From Mycobacterium sp. EPa45 (lineage in GTDB: Bacteria; Actinomycetota; Actinomycetes; Mycobacteriales; Mycobacteriaceae), in assembly GCF_001021385.1 (NCBI RefSeq), contig NZ_CP011773.1, forward strand, positions 3,906,001 to 3,970,000: 64,000 nt of DNA. Direction: 5' to 3'. The notes below the pieces were generated by a model. The model made no database searches and had not been told where the DNA came from. It saw only the letters and a program-made list of their open reading frames with translations. A program made the translations under genes and the position numbers. Shown one piece after another: positions 1-8,816 of the stretch. The stretch's first letter is position 1; every line of letters begins with the position of its first letter.

Positions 1-730
1 GCATGTAGCGCTCCCGCTCCAGCGAGCGGTGCATTTTTCGCGGGCGGTCCTGGTAGAACCAACGCGCCCAGGGTGCGTGCGGGCGGGATAGCCGGATCGC
101 GCCGATGAACAGCAGCGGCGTGATGAACATCCCGACCAGGCCGGTCCACACCTTGCCCTTGAGCAGCACCACCACCGCCAGCGCCAGCGTGGCTGCCGCG
201 AGCACGACGACGAGCGTGCGGGCGCCGACCGTATCGTCGGCTCGCCAGATCCCGATGTCGAAGAACGACAGCGGGTTGAAGCCCATGACCAGCAGCCCCG
301 CGACGGCGATCGCGGCGAACACCGCGTCAACCGACGCCCGGCCATCCTCGGCCCAATAGACGTCCTCCAGATGCAGGATGAGCGCGAACTCATCGAGAAC
401 CAGCGCGGCGCCGATACCGAAAACTATTGCGGCAGCTGTGAATTCACCAGTTCCACCTTCGGTCGCCATCGTCACCATTGCGACTCCGGAGACCATCACC
501 AGGACGACGCCGAACACGGCGTGGTGGATGTGCAAGCCGCCGTGGCCGGAGATGTTGCGCGGCTGCCACCATTTGCGCGGGCCATCGTTGCCGGCGTTGT
601 GCCGGATGTAGCGGACGATCGTGCGGGTCACGAAGAACGTGAGGATGAACGCGATCAGGCACCACATCAGCGGCACGCGCCCGGGGGCGACGACGTCGAA
701 GTGCAGGTGGTAGGACACGGGAGGGAACAT
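1..730 (-). CDS. Integral membrane protein, 3' end cut by the window (Rv2180c-like)
   Basis: Partial gene with its 3' end beyond base 1. Reading starts at ATG 730-728 ([17 protein letters not shown]) and stays open for 243 codons. Several hydrophobic segments are visible, including [15 protein letters not shown] near residue 25, a segment around residues 75-90 and a long one near residues 170-215. A histidine-rich [11 protein letters not shown] stretch precedes the second membrane span. The end visible in the window is basic ([13 protein letters not shown]). By position and divergence from the mannosyltransferase gene it matches the Rv2180c family of conserved mycobacterial membrane proteins, whose function I do not know. 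Only 43 bases separate the two divergent starts. Confidence 0.8.
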   Translation of the reverse strand, partial: MFPPVSYHLHFDVVAPGRVPLMWCLIAFILTFFVTRTIVRYIRHNAGNDGPRKWWQPRNISGHGGLHIHHAVFGVVLVMVSGVAMVTMATEGGTGEFTAAAIVFGIGAALVLDEFALILHLEDVYWAEDGRASVDAVFAAIAVAGLLVMGFNPLSFFDIGIWRADDTVGARTLVVVLAAATLALAVVVLLKGKVWTGLVGMFITPLLFIGAIRLSRPHAPWARWFYQDRPRKMHRSLERERYM

Positions 731-773
731 ACGCGCCGGCACGTCGCAGCGCCCCGATAGTCTGGTTTGCGAG

Positions 774-2057
774 ATGAGTAGCGACGTGGGCAGTGCGACG
801 CGGCCCTGGCTGGTCGCCGGGTGGCGAGTTTCGCAGGTCGCGATCATCGCGCTGCTGGTCTACGCCGGCTGGTTGCTGTTCGGGCACATTCCGTACCGCA
901 TCGACATCGAGGTCTACCGGATGGGCGGCCAGGCGTGGTTGCACGGTCAGTCGCTGTATTCCGGCGACGCGACGTTCCGCACCACGGTCGGGCTGGGCCT
1001 GCCGTTCACCTATCCCCCGCTGGCCGCGATCGTGTTCAGCCCGTTCGCCTTGGTGTCGCTGTCAGCGGCCAGCGTGATCATCACGGCGATCACCCTGGTG
1101 CTGGTACTGGTGTCCACCTGGATCGTGCTGACCCGCCTGGCGGTATGGCCCGAGTCGACGCTGACCCGCGAGCCGGCGTGGCTTCGCCGGGCCTGGCTGT
1201 CGGCGGCCATCGTCGCGCTGGCCGTGATGTACCTCGAACCGATCGACGCCAACTTTGCGTTCGGCCAGGTCAACGTCGTGCTGATGACGCTGGTGATCGC
1301 GGATTGTGTGCCGCGGCGCACCCCGTGGCCGCGCGGGATGCTGCTCGGCGTGGCGATCGCGCTGAAGCTGACCCCGGCGGTGTTCCTGCTGTACTTCGTG
1401 CTGCGCCGGGACGGCCGCGCCGCACTGACCGCGGCCGGCACGTTTGTGGGAGCCAGCCTGCTGGGCTGCGCGCTTGCCTGGCGGGATTCGCTGGAGTACT
1501 GGACCACGACGATCCGGCACACCGACCGCATCGGCAGCGCGGCGCTGAACACCAACCAGAACATCGCGGGCGCGCTGGCTCGGCTGGGGCTGGACAAGAG
1601 CACCCACTTCGCCCTGTGGACGCTGGCCTGCTTCGCGGTCCTGGCCCTGACCATCTGGGCGGTCCGGCGGCTGTTGTCCGCCGAGGAGCCGACGCTGGCG
1701 CTGATGTGTGTGGCCCTGTTCGGGCTGGTGGTCTCGCCGGTCTCCTGGTCACACCACTGGGTATGGGCGCTGCCGACGGTCATCACTGCCGCCGTGACCG
1801 CCTACCGGCGGCGCAACATCGCCCTCGGCCTGGTGACCGCCGTCGGCGTGGCGCTGATGGTGTGGATCCCGCTGGAGCTGCTGCCCCAGCATCACGAGGA
1901 GACCGCGTCGTGGTGGCGCCAGCTGCTGGGGATGTCGTACGTCTGGTGGGCCCTGGCCGTGATCGTCGTCGCTGGGCTGACGGTGATCACGCCCGTCGCT
2001 AACCTGCGGCGGTCTCCGGGATCCGCGCCGGTGGCTCACCTGGTCCACCCCGCTTAG
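774..2057 (+). CDS. mptC: Alpha-1,2-mannosyltransferase, GT-C/GT87 type (Rv2181/MptC-like)
   Basis: A 427-residue polytopic membrane protein of the DUF2029/GT87 family. The Rv2181 family uses polyprenyl-phosphate mannose to add alpha-1,2-mannose branches to lipomannan and lipoarabinomannan on the periplasmic face. A membrane span near residues 15-35 is followed by the acidic loop [13 protein letters not shown], typical of the GT-C catalytic first loop. About ten more hydrophobic spans follow, with [11 protein letters not shown] near residue 325. ATG 774 is preceded by a -10-like TAGTCT at 758-763. The last 59 bases overlap the convergent acyltransferase gene. Family assignment is firm; the exact linkage specificity rests on synteny. 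Confidence 0.85.
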   Translation: MSSDVGSATRPWLVAGWRVSQVAIIALLVYAGWLLFGHIPYRIDIEVYRMGGQAWLHGQSLYSGDATFRTTVGLGLPFTYPPLAAIVFSPFALVSLSAASVIITAITLVLVLVSTWIVLTRLAVWPESTLTREPAWLRRAWLSAAIVALAVMYLEPIDANFAFGQVNVVLMTLVIADCVPRRTPWPRGMLLGVAIALKLTPAVFLLYFVLRRDGRAALTAAGTFVGASLLGCALAWRDSLEYWTTTIRHTDRIGSAALNTNQNIAGALARLGLDKSTHFALWTLACFAVLALTIWAVRRLLSAEEPTLALMCVALFGLVVSPVSWSHHWVWALPTVITAAVTAYRRRNIALGLVTAVGVALMVWIPLELLPQHHEETASWWRQLLGMSYVWWALAVIVVAGLTVITPVANLRRSPGSAPVAHLVHPA

Positions 2058-2742
2058 GGTCCACGGGTTCCTCGCTGTTCTTAAGCGTCGCGGCGTAGAT
2101 GTCGACGTATTCCTGGCCGGACAGTTCCATCAGCTCGTACATGACCTCGTCGATGACCGCCCGCTCGATGAAGCGGTTGCCGGCCAGCCCGTCGAAACGG
2201 GAGAAGTCCATCGGCTTGCCGAAGCGCACCGTCACGCGGCCGAAGCGCCACATCTTGGATCCCGGCGGGTTCACGACGTCGGTTCCGATCATCGCGACCG
2301 GAATCACCGGCACCTGGGTTTCCAGCGCCAGCCGGGCCAGCCCGGTCTTGCCCTTGTACAGCCGGCCGTCGGGTGAGCGAGTGCCCTCGGGATACATCCC
2401 CATCAGCTTGCCCTGAGACAGCAACCGCTCGGCGGTGGTCAGCGCCGCCTGTGCGGCATCGGCATCGGTGCGGTCGATCGGGACCTGGCCGGCGGCCGTG
2501 TAGAACCACCGGGTGAACCAGCCCTTGATGCCGGTGCCGGTGAAGTATTCGGACTTGGCCAGGAAGGTGATCCGCCGGCGGACCACCAGCGGGAGGTAGA
2601 AGCTGTCGGCCACCGCAAGGTGGTTGCTGGCCAAGATCGCCGGGCCGTTCGTTGGAACATGTTCCAGCCCTTCGACTTTCGGCCTACCCAGTAGAGACAA
2701 CAACGGGCCCATGAAGATGTACTTGAACAACCAGTACCACAT
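1999..2742 (-). CDS. 1-acylglycerol-3-phosphate O-acyltransferase, PlsC family
   Basis: A 247-residue member of the PlsC/LPLAT family, which acylates lysophosphatidic acid or related lipids in phospholipid synthesis. The catalytic HX4D motif is seen as NHLAVAD near residue 40. The acceptor-binding motif is [15 protein letters not shown] near residue 118. A hydrophobic start ([18 protein letters not shown]) suggests peripheral or single-span membrane attachment. ATG 2742 follows a good GGGAGG ribosome site. It is the syntenic equivalent of Rv2182c and converges on the mannosyltransferase gene with a 59-base overlap. The acyl acceptor in vivo cannot be told from sequence. Confidence 0.9.
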   Translation of the reverse strand: MWYWLFKYIFMGPLLSLLGRPKVEGLEHVPTNGPAILASNHLAVADSFYLPLVVRRRITFLAKSEYFTGTGIKGWFTRWFYTAAGQVPIDRTDADAAQAALTTAERLLSQGKLMGMYPEGTRSPDGRLYKGKTGLARLALETQVPVIPVAMIGTDVVNPPGSKMWRFGRVTVRFGKPMDFSRFDGLAGNRFIERAVIDEVMYELMELSGQEYVDIYAATLKNSEEPVDPKRGGPGEPPARIPETAAG

Positions 2743-2808
2743 GGAGCCTCCCGATCAGTCACGCGCTTTGGTGCAACTGTACCCAGGCCGGCCTGCGGCT
2801 ACCACAGC

Positions 2809-3186
2809 TCAGTCCTCGACGCTGACCGGTATGTGTTGGTAGCGGCCGGCCGGGCGTTCCGGCGGATCCGGATCTGGCGGATTCGTGGGTGTGCCGTCCG
2901 GCCCGGGTGGTGGCACCGAGCCGTCCTCGGCGACGATCGTCCGGATCATCGTCACCAGCGCCACGCTGTGCTCGGCCACCACTGTCAGCAGCGGATGCTG
3001 TTCGCCGTTGACCAGCGCGGCCAGCGCGCACACCGGGCACCAGACCTGCTGGCACTTGCCCTGGCCGCCGCCGGCTGCCATCGCGGCCCCGGCCCGTACG
3101 GCGGGGTCGAGCCGGTCCAGGATCGCCTGGGCCAGCGCGCGCAGTTCGGGCCCGAGATCGGGATGCGGGCCGTTCACGCGGGCCAC
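2809..3186 (-). CDS. Conserved hypothetical protein with CxxxxCxxC motif (Rv2183c-like)
   Basis: A 125-residue soluble protein of unknown function. It has a helical N-terminal half, a cysteine cluster CQQVWCPVC near residues 45-53 that could hold a metal, a second helical stretch, and a proline-rich tail (PPGPDGTPTNPPDPDPPERP). No signal peptide or membrane span is seen. Its start overlaps the end of the ArsA-like gene by 13 bases, so the two are probably translationally coupled. This pairing is the Rv2183c-Rv2184c arrangement. A partner or targeting role for the ATPase is possible, but only context supports it. Confidence 0.75.
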   Translation of the reverse strand: MARVNGPHPDLGPELRALAQAILDRLDPAVRAGAAMAAGGGQGKCQQVWCPVCALAALVNGEQHPLLTVVAEHSVALVTMIRTIVAEDGSVPPPGPDGTPTNPPDPDPPERPAGRYQHIPVSVED

Positions 3187-4427
3187 ACCTCCGGGTTGGG
3201 TCGAAAACGCACGGTCAGCTCGGTCCCGCGCAGTGCCGCATCCACCACGATGCAGCGCCGCAGAACTGAGGCCAGTCGTACCCGGCGCCGCATCCCTGCG
3301 GCGCCGATGATCAGGTCGTCATCGACCCGGCCCAGTGTCAAAGTGCCCGGATCGATTTGCGGCAACTCTAGTCGCATCCGGTAGATGGCTTCGAGTCCTG
3401 AGCCCGATTCGCGGTCCACCACGGGCTTCAGCGGTCCAGGCGGCGCCGAGGCACCCCGCCTGCGGACACTGTCGAGCAAGTGTCCGAGCGCTTTGGGGCC
3501 GATCGGCTCGCCGGCCAGGTGCGGTGCCAGTACCAACTGCACGTCACCGATCGCGGCGGTGAGCTCGTCGAGCACCGATTGCTGTTCGGAGATCCGCTCG
3601 GCATACCAGCCGAACGCCGGATGGTCCGGCAGGTTGCGGTACTCATACGAATCATCCTGCAGCAGAACCTGATTGACGATCAGCTCGGCAACCTGCACGC
3701 CCATCAGCGCTAGCGAACCCAGGGTCCGGACGGCCTCGGCGGCCACCACCCGTTCGGCGGTGAGCACCAGGTGGGCACTGACTCGCTCGGCGTCGGTGAG
3801 CAGTGCGGACAGCCTTTCGACGGCTCCGCTGATGCCCTCGACGACGGCCACGGTGGCCGCGGCGTGCGCGCCGTCGACGGCGGCACTGAGCCGGCGATGC
3901 CGGGGCCAGGCCCGCTCGACGTACATCGCGAACGTGGCCGGCAGGGTCAGCATCCGCATGGCGTCGGCGGTCGAGGCGCAGTCGACGACCACGTAATCCC
4001 ACCGGCCGGAGTCGGCCAGCCCGGCGACCTCGGCCAGCCCGAGCACCTCCTGAATTCCCGGCAGTGCGGAAAGTTCCTCCGGGGCAACATCTTTGAGTTC
4101 AGATTCAGGGAACCTGGCGGCCAGCACCGGCGCGATCGCGCGCCATCGGGCCTCCAGCAGTGCCAGGGTGTCCAGGGCGAGTGCGTCGAGATGGCCGCCC
4201 GCGGTGTCGTCGGTGCCCTCCTCGGCGAGGATCCGCACCGGCTCTCGACCACCGGTCGGCGGGACCGCGACACCGAACACGTCGCCGAGCGAATGGGCCT
4301 GATCGGTGGACACCGCCAGCACCCGCTCACCGGCCAGCGCGGCACGGACCGCTGTCGCCGCGGCCAGCGTCGACTTGCCGACGCCGCCTTTGCCGACGAA
4401 GAAACTGATCCGGGCCCGACCAGTCAA
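3174..4427 (-). CDS. ArsA/GET3-like P-loop ATPase
   Basis: A 417-residue cytosolic ATPase of the ArsA/GET3 branch of the SIMIBI class. The deviant Walker A motif is FFVGKGGVGKST at residues 9-20. Switch I is STDQAHSLGDVF, and switch II is represented by YVVVDCASTADAMRM near residue 145. The C-terminal half carries the helical ArsA extension and a small beta-rich end. No arsenite-binding cysteine cluster is evident and no ars genes are nearby, so arsenical transport is unlikely. TTG 4427 lies one base after the upstream SRPBCC gene, in an apparent operon of four minus-strand genes. It is the Rv2184c equivalent; its client is unknown. Confidence 0.85.
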   Translation of the reverse strand: MTGRARISFFVGKGGVGKSTLAAATAVRAALAGERVLAVSTDQAHSLGDVFGVAVPPTGGREPVRILAEEGTDDTAGGHLDALALDTLALLEARWRAIAPVLAARFPESELKDVAPEELSALPGIQEVLGLAEVAGLADSGRWDYVVVDCASTADAMRMLTLPATFAMYVERAWPRHRRLSAAVDGAHAAATVAVVEGISGAVERLSALLTDAERVSAHLVLTAERVVAAEAVRTLGSLALMGVQVAELIVNQVLLQDDSYEYRNLPDHPAFGWYAERISEQQSVLDELTAAIGDVQLVLAPHLAGEPIGPKALGHLLDSVRRRGASAPPGPLKPVVDRESGSGLEAIYRMRLELPQIDPGTLTLGRVDDDLIIGAAGMRRRVRLASVLRRCIVVDAALRGTELTVRFRPNPEVWPA

Positions 4428-4428
4428 C

Positions 4429-4863
4429 TCAGCCCTCGACCCGTTTCTTCAGGTCCTTGAGCGCGGTGTCGGTCAGTCGCCGCTCGGCCTTGCGCTTGAG
4501 CAGCCCGATCATGGGAATCATCAGATCCACGGACAGCTCATAAGTGACATCGGTTCCAGAACCTTTGGGTCGCAACGTATATGCGCCATCGAGTGCCCGC
4601 AATAACGAGCTTGAAACCAGCGACCAGCGCACCGATTTGCGGTCAGTCGGCCACTCGTAGGACAGCACCATCGTGTCTTTGAGCACGGCGGCGTCCAGCA
4701 CCAGCCGGGCGGTCAGCGGGTAGCCGGCATCGTCGGATTCGATGACCTCGGTCTCCTTGTATTCGGAGACCCACTGCGGGTACGACCCGATATCGGCGAT
4801 GACGTCCATCACAGTGCGGGGATCCGCGTCGATGTAGATCGTCTGCGCCGTCTTGTCCGCCAC
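4429..4863 (-). CDS. SRPBCC/polyketide-cyclase-like protein (TB16.3, Rv2185c-like)
   Basis: A 144-residue START/SRPBCC fold protein, expected to bind a small hydrophobic ligand. The start is placed at GTG 4863 (MADKTAQTIYIDADP). This gives the length and N-terminus I recall for TB16.3; a TTG nine bases upstream is also possible. Family features are the opening beta strand with the YPQWVSEYKE loop, the central KGSGTDVTYEL strand and the long amphipathic C-terminal helix KRKAERRLTDTALKDLKKR. The next gene upstream encodes a second SRPBCC protein. Ligand and reaction are unknown. Confidence 0.85.
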   Translation of the reverse strand: MADKTAQTIYIDADPRTVMDVIADIGSYPQWVSEYKETEVIESDDAGYPLTARLVLDAAVLKDTMVLSYEWPTDRKSVRWSLVSSSLLRALDGAYTLRPKGSGTDVTYELSVDLMIPMIGLLKRKAERRLTDTALKDLKKRVEG

Positions 4864-4960
4864 TATTGCCAATTCCCATCGCTTGCGCTGCGCGACCCGA
4901 AAAGGGGGTCCGCTCCCTCGGCCACAAAGGTACCCTCCCGCCCGAGGGTCTGACCTGATA

Positions 4961-5350
4961 TCAGGTGCCGGGCGCGACGCCCACCGGGCGGGACGCCTCC
5001 AGCGTGGATTTCACCTCGAACGCCATCCGTTTCCCGGCGACCCGACGCTGATGCGTCAGTTTGGCGAGGTTCATCTTCGCCAGCTGCCAGGCCGCGACCC
5101 CGGACGGCTCGGTATGCAGAAAGTAGTGCAGCAGCACGCCGTCGAGCACCGGCTCCAGCCAGATCTCCATGGTGCCGGTCAGCGGGCCCGTCACGGTCCA
5201 GCGCACGCCCTTGTCGGCGCGGTCCTCGACGACCTCGAGCCGCAGATCCGGCCACCATCGCAGCCAGTTCGCGCGGTCCGCGACCGTGCGCCCGACTGCC
5301 GCCGGATCGGCCGCGACAAACGTTTCGTCGGCGACCTGGATGCTGTTCAT
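4961..5350 (-). CDS. SRPBCC-family protein (Rv2186c-like)
   Basis: A 129-residue protein with the same fold as its neighbour: N-terminal strand QVADETFVAADPAAVG, a WLRWWPDLRLEVVEDR loop, central antiparallel strands and a C-terminal helix (HQRRVAGKRMAFEVKSTLEA). Length equals that recalled for Rv2186c. The two SRPBCC genes are separated by 97 bases. The gene is divergent from fadD15, with 65 bases between the starts. Function is unknown; a role in handling hydrophobic intermediates is only inferred. Confidence 0.8.
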   Translation of the reverse strand: MNSIQVADETFVAADPAAVGRTVADRANWLRWWPDLRLEVVEDRADKGVRWTVTGPLTGTMEIWLEPVLDGVLLHYFLHTEPSGVAAWQLAKMNLAKLTHQRRVAGKRMAFEVKSTLEASRPVGVAPGT

Positions 5351-5398
5351 GCCAACAGCTTCACATACCGGGTCCGCGGGTCGGTCGACCGCCCGCCG

Positions 5399-5415
5399 GT
5401 GACTAGGCTGGTCAC
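5399..5415 (+). promoter_or_regulatory. fadD15 -10 box inside a 17-bp inverted repeat
   Basis: GTGAC (5399-5403) and GTCAC (5411-5415) form a perfect inverted repeat with a 7-base spacer, ending exactly at the ATG of fadD15. The spacer holds TAGGCT (5404-5409), a TANNNT -10 element six bases before the start codon, which fits a leaderless transcript. The repeat spans the -10 and start point, so it would suit a repressor. The half-site spacing (9 between GGTGA and TCACA) does not fit the CRP consensus. Confidence 0.45.
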
Positions 5416-7215
5416 ATGCGTGAGTACAGCGTTCCGGCGTCGTTCGCCATCGGTGAGCACGACAATGTCGTCAGCTCGGTGTATGACCACGAGCGCACCG
5501 ATCCGGGTTACGTCATCGTCCAGCGGCTGGTGGACGGCGGCTGGACCGACGTGACGTGTGCCGAGGTCGCCGCCCAGATCCGCTCGGCGGCGCTGGGATT
5601 GATCGCCGAAGGTGTGCAGGCCGGTGACCGGGTGGCGATCCTGTCGGCGACCCGCTACGAGTGGGTGATCCTCGACTACGCAATTCTCTCGGTCGGCGGT
5701 GTGACCGTGCCCATCTACGAGACCTCCTCGTCCGACCAGGTCCGGTGGGTGCTGGAAGATTCCGGGGCCGTGCTGGTGTTCACCGAGACCGACGCGCACG
5801 CGCAGATGGTCAAAGAGCTCCACGACGCGCTGCCGGACCTGCGCAGGGCACTGCGGATCGAGTCCTCGGGCCCCACCGCGCTCGACGAGCTGGCCGAGGC
5901 CGCCGCCGGAGTAGACGTTGCCGAGCTGGAACGCCGGCTGGCCGCGCTGCGGTCGACCGACCCCGCGACCCTGATCTACACCTCGGGCACCACCGGTCGG
6001 CCCAAGGGTGTGCAGCTCACCCACGCCAATCTGCTATCCGAAACCCGCGGTACCACAGCTTGTTTCCCGACATTGCTGCGCCAGCACGAGCGGCTGCTGG
6101 TCTTCTTGCCGTTGGCGCATGTGCTGGCCCGCGCGCTGTCGATGACCGCGTTCGCCAACAAGGTGACCCTCGGCTACACCAGCGACATCAAGAACCTGGT
6201 GCCGATGCTGCAGGCCTTCAAACCCACCATCGTGGTTTCGGTGCCCCGAGTATTCGAAAAGGTCTACAACACAGCCGAATTGAACGCTCGCAATAGCGGC
6301 AGGGGCCCGATCTTCGAGCTGGCTGTCAAGACCGCGATCGCCTACAGCGAGGCGTTGGAAAGCGGCGGGCCCAACCTGCTGCTGAAGCTCGGCCACGCCG
6401 TGTTCGACCGGCTGGTGTACGGCAAGCTGCGGGCCGCCCTCGGCGGTGACTGCCACGCCGCGATTTCGGGCGGCGCGCCGCTGGGTAAGCGACTCGGCCA
6501 CTTTTACCGGGGCGCCGGGCTGTCGATCTACGAGGGCTATGGGTTGACCGAGACCAGCGCGGCGATCACCGTGAACCGGATCGGTGAACTCCGGGTCGGC
6601 ACCGTCGGAAAGTTGGTGCCGGGCAACAGCATGGCGGTCGCCGAGGACGGCGAGCTGCTGGTCAAGGGTGGCGTCGTATTCGGCGGTTATTGGCGCAACG
6701 ACAAGGCGACGGGCGAAGCGATCGTCGACGGGTGGTTTCACACCGGCGATCTGGGCAGCGTGGACGCCGACGGTTTCGTGTCGATCACCGGCCGCAAGAA
6801 GGAAATCATCGTCACCGCGGGCGGCAAGAACGTCGCCCCCGCCGTGCTCGAGGACGCCCTGCGCGCCCATCCCCTGATCAGCCAGGCGATGGCCGTCGGC
6901 GACAACCAGCCCTTCATCGGCGCGCTGATCGCCATCGACCCCGAGGCATTCGAGGGGTGGAAGAGCCAGCACGGCAAGCCCGCGGACGCCTCGGTGGGCG
7001 ACCTGCGGGAGGATCCGGATCTGGTGGCCGAAGTCGAGTTGGCCGTCAAAGACGCCAATCGGCATGTCTCCCATGCCGAATCGATCCGCAAGTTCCGGAT
7101 CTTGCCGTGCGATTTCACCGTTCAGACCGGCGAATTGACCCCGACCTTGAAGGTCAAGCGCAATATAGTGGCCCAGAAGTTTGCTGACGAGATCGGAGCG
7201 ATCTATGCGAAGTAG
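5416..7215 (+). CDS. fadD15: Long-chain fatty-acid--CoA ligase FadD15
   Basis: A 599-residue ANL-superfamily enzyme that activates fatty acids to acyl-CoA through an acyl-adenylate. The AMP-binding P-loop is [18 protein letters not shown] near residue 190. Further motifs are [12 protein letters not shown] near residue 375, HTGDLG near residue 443 and the hinge/C-terminal [17 protein letters not shown] near residue 457. The adenylation lysine region is near the C-terminus ([11 protein letters not shown]). No signal peptide is present. ATG 5416 sits right after the putative operator, and the 3' end overlaps the next gene by 11 bases. The family is certain; chain-length preference is not visible. 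Confidence 0.93.
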   Translation: MREYSVPASFAIGEHDNVVSSVYDHERTDPGYVIVQRLVDGGWTDVTCAEVAAQIRSAALGLIAEGVQAGDRVAILSATRYEWVILDYAILSVGGVTVPIYETSSSDQVRWVLEDSGAVLVFTETDAHAQMVKELHDALPDLRRALRIESSGPTALDELAEAAAGVDVAELERRLAALRSTDPATLIYTSGTTGRPKGVQLTHANLLSETRGTTACFPTLLRQHERLLVFLPLAHVLARALSMTAFANKVTLGYTSDIKNLVPMLQAFKPTIVVSVPRVFEKVYNTAELNARNSGRGPIFELAVKTAIAYSEALESGGPNLLLKLGHAVFDRLVYGKLRAALGGDCHAAISGGAPLGKRLGHFYRGAGLSIYEGYGLTETSAAITVNRIGELRVGTVGKLVPGNSMAVAEDGELLVKGGVVFGGYWRNDKATGEAIVDGWFHTGDLGSVDADGFVSITGRKKEIIVTAGGKNVAPAVLEDALRAHPLISQAMAVGDNQPFIGALIAIDPEAFEGWKSQHGKPADASVGDLREDPDLVAEVELAVKDANRHVSHAESIRKFRILPCDFTVQTGELTPTLKVKRNIVAQKFADEIGAIYAK

Positions 7216-7672
7216 GTTTGTCGTGGCTGGTGCCGTCGGCGTGTTGGCGGCGTCGGTGTTCGGGTGCGCAGCCGCATCCGCCGACTCTTACGCCGGTGAG
7301 ACCTACGGCCACGCTGCCAGCGCGTTGAGCGGCGCGGGCATGACCGTCGTCGTCGGCGGCCGGGTCGGCTCCGACCTCCCCACCGACAAATGCGTTGTCA
7401 CCCGGTCGCAGAAGGCGCCGTGGGTCAAGGGCGACAGCTTCCAGCCCGTGAACAACACCATGCTGCTGTTCCTGAACTGCAACCAGGCGGTCGCGTCGGC
7501 CGGTAAGCCCGGCAACTCCGCGGCCAGCCCGCAAGGCCAGCAGGCGCTCAAAGATCAACGTGCCTACGAGTGGAAGAGCACGACCGAAGAGGGCGCGCAG
7601 TGGTGCGCGGAGAACATGCAGGCGCATCCGGACTGGAATTCCTCAGCGTGGGCAGGCTGCCCCGGCACCTAG
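7205..7672 (+). CDS. Small secreted four-cysteine protein
   Basis: A 155-residue exported protein of unknown function. ATG 7205 is chosen because it gives a clean signal peptide ([19 protein letters not shown], small-residue site ASA-DS near residue 29) and has a GGAG ribosome site about seven bases upstream. An in-frame start at 7181 would bury the signal. The mature part has four cysteines (contexts DKCVV, LNCNQ, QWCAE, AGCPG), enough for two disulfides, and a short PASTA-like strand [16 protein letters not shown]. It begins inside the last codons of fadD15, so it is probably co-transcribed with it. The 3' end overlaps the convergent acyltransferase gene by 30 bases. Confidence 0.8.
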   Translation: MRSRFVVAGAVGVLAASVFGCAAASADSYAGETYGHAASALSGAGMTVVVGGRVGSDLPTDKCVVTRSQKAPWVKGDSFQPVNNTMLLFLNCNQAVASAGKPGNSAASPQGQQALKDQRAYEWKSTTEEGAQWCAENMQAHPDWNSSAWAGCPGT

Positions 7673-8788
7673 CCGCGCTCCGGTGAGCCGCTTCAGCAAC
7701 CAGGCCAACGGGACCGTGGCGCCGAGGGTCAGCAGGTACAGACCGGCCAGCGAGCCGGTGAACAACGGCCAGCCCAGCGCGCCGACCACGACCGCCATCA
7801 CCAGCACGTGCACCAGGAAGATCTCGTAGGAGATCTCGCCGAGCCACACCATCGGCCTGCTGTTGAGCAGCCGGTCGAACGGCCCGCCCACGGCCAGGGT
7901 CGGGGCCGCCACCACCAGCATCGCGATCACGGCGTAGAGCAGTGTCCTCGTGACCGCACCCGCCCATGGCGCGGACACCAGCAGGTAGAGCGCCACGGCG
8001 GCGGCCATGACCAATACCGCCGGACAACGCACCCCCATCACCTGCAGGACCGCCAACGCCATCCCGCCGGCGAACGCCGCCAGCTGTGCCGGCAGCCACA
8101 TCCCGGCCGAGTTGGGCAGCCAATCGCCTGCGTTCAGCGCGATCAGCCACAGCGGGCTGATCGCGGCCAGCCCCGCCAAGCCGGCCAGCAATCGCGCCGG
8201 CCGCCACCGCCCGCCGCACAGCATCACCAGCAGCAGATGGGCCAGCAGTGGCAGCGCGGCATAGAACGCCGCCTCGACGGCCAGACTCCAGGTCTGCGAC
8301 AGCCCCCGGTGCAGGTAGGTCAGCAGGTAGTTGTCGGTGTAGATCTGGGTCAGCGTGAGGTGGCGGATCAGGCCCGACCAGCTCTGGCCGGGGTTGGGGC
8401 CGGTCGAATAGAAGGAGTAGACGCCGTAGGCGAGCAGCACCGTGATCACGTAGGCGGGCATCACCCGGCGCAGCCGCCGCTGCGCGAAGGCTCGCGTCGA
8501 CGGCGCGGCCGCGCCGTCGGCGGCGGCGACCACCCAGGGACGGAACAGCAGAAAGCCCGACAGCGCGAAGAAGATCGAAACCCCGATCTCCAGCCGCGCC
8601 GCCACCAACCCGAGGTAACCGTGGCTGAGCTTGCCGGTCGCGAACGCCGCGTGGGTGCCGACCACCATGAGTGCGGCCATGGCACGCAGGCCGGTCAGCG
8701 ACGCCAGCCGTTCGCGCACCGACTGCGACTGGCCGCTGCGTTGGACGAGATCGGGGCCGGCCAGCACGTGGCGAGGGTAGCCAACCAA
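7643..8788 (-). CDS. Acyltransferase-3 family membrane protein (OafA-like)
   Basis: A 381-residue polytopic protein of the acyltransferase-3 family, which O-acylates extracytoplasmic sugars or lipids using cytosolic acyl donors. The family start SLTGLRAMAALMVVGTHAAF near residue 30 supplies the conserved R and H. About ten spans follow, and FALSGFLLFRPW and AEAESYE-like EISYEIFLVHV segments are typical. TTG 8788 is used; GTG 8767 is an alternative. It lies 24 bases downstream of pimB' on the same strand. Substrate is unknown, but the neighbour makes it tempting to think of mannosylated phosphoinositides or lipoglycans. I do not recall this gene at this place in M. tuberculosis. Confidence 0.85.
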   Translation of the reverse strand: MVGYPRHVLAGPDLVQRSGQSQSVRERLASLTGLRAMAALMVVGTHAAFATGKLSHGYLGLVAARLEIGVSIFFALSGFLLFRPWVVAAADGAAAPSTRAFAQRRLRRVMPAYVITVLLAYGVYSFYSTGPNPGQSWSGLIRHLTLTQIYTDNYLLTYLHRGLSQTWSLAVEAAFYAALPLLAHLLLVMLCGGRWRPARLLAGLAGLAAISPLWLIALNAGDWLPNSAGMWLPAQLAAFAGGMALAVLQVMGVRCPAVLVMAAAVALYLLVSAPWAGAVTRTLLYAVIAMLVVAAPTLAVGGPFDRLLNSRPMVWLGEISYEIFLVHVLVMAVVVGALGWPLFTGSLAGLYLLTLGATVPLAWLLKRLTGARLGAGAACPR

Positions 8789-8800
8789 CCCGTGAAATCA

Positions 8801-8816
8801 CTGAGCCGCAGCTCAG
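8801..8816 (-). terminator. Short hairpin at the pimB' stop codon
   Basis: CTGAGC-CGCA-GCTCAG gives a perfect six-base-pair stem with a four-base loop between pimB' and the acyltransferase gene. The pimB' stop codon lies within the stem. There is no T tract. It could be a weak terminator, an mRNA processing site, or a chance palindrome. Confidence 0.3.

Noticed and set aside
5398..5416. CRP/cAMP receptor site at fadD15
   Set aside because: The half-sites GGTGA and TCACA are nine bases apart instead of six.
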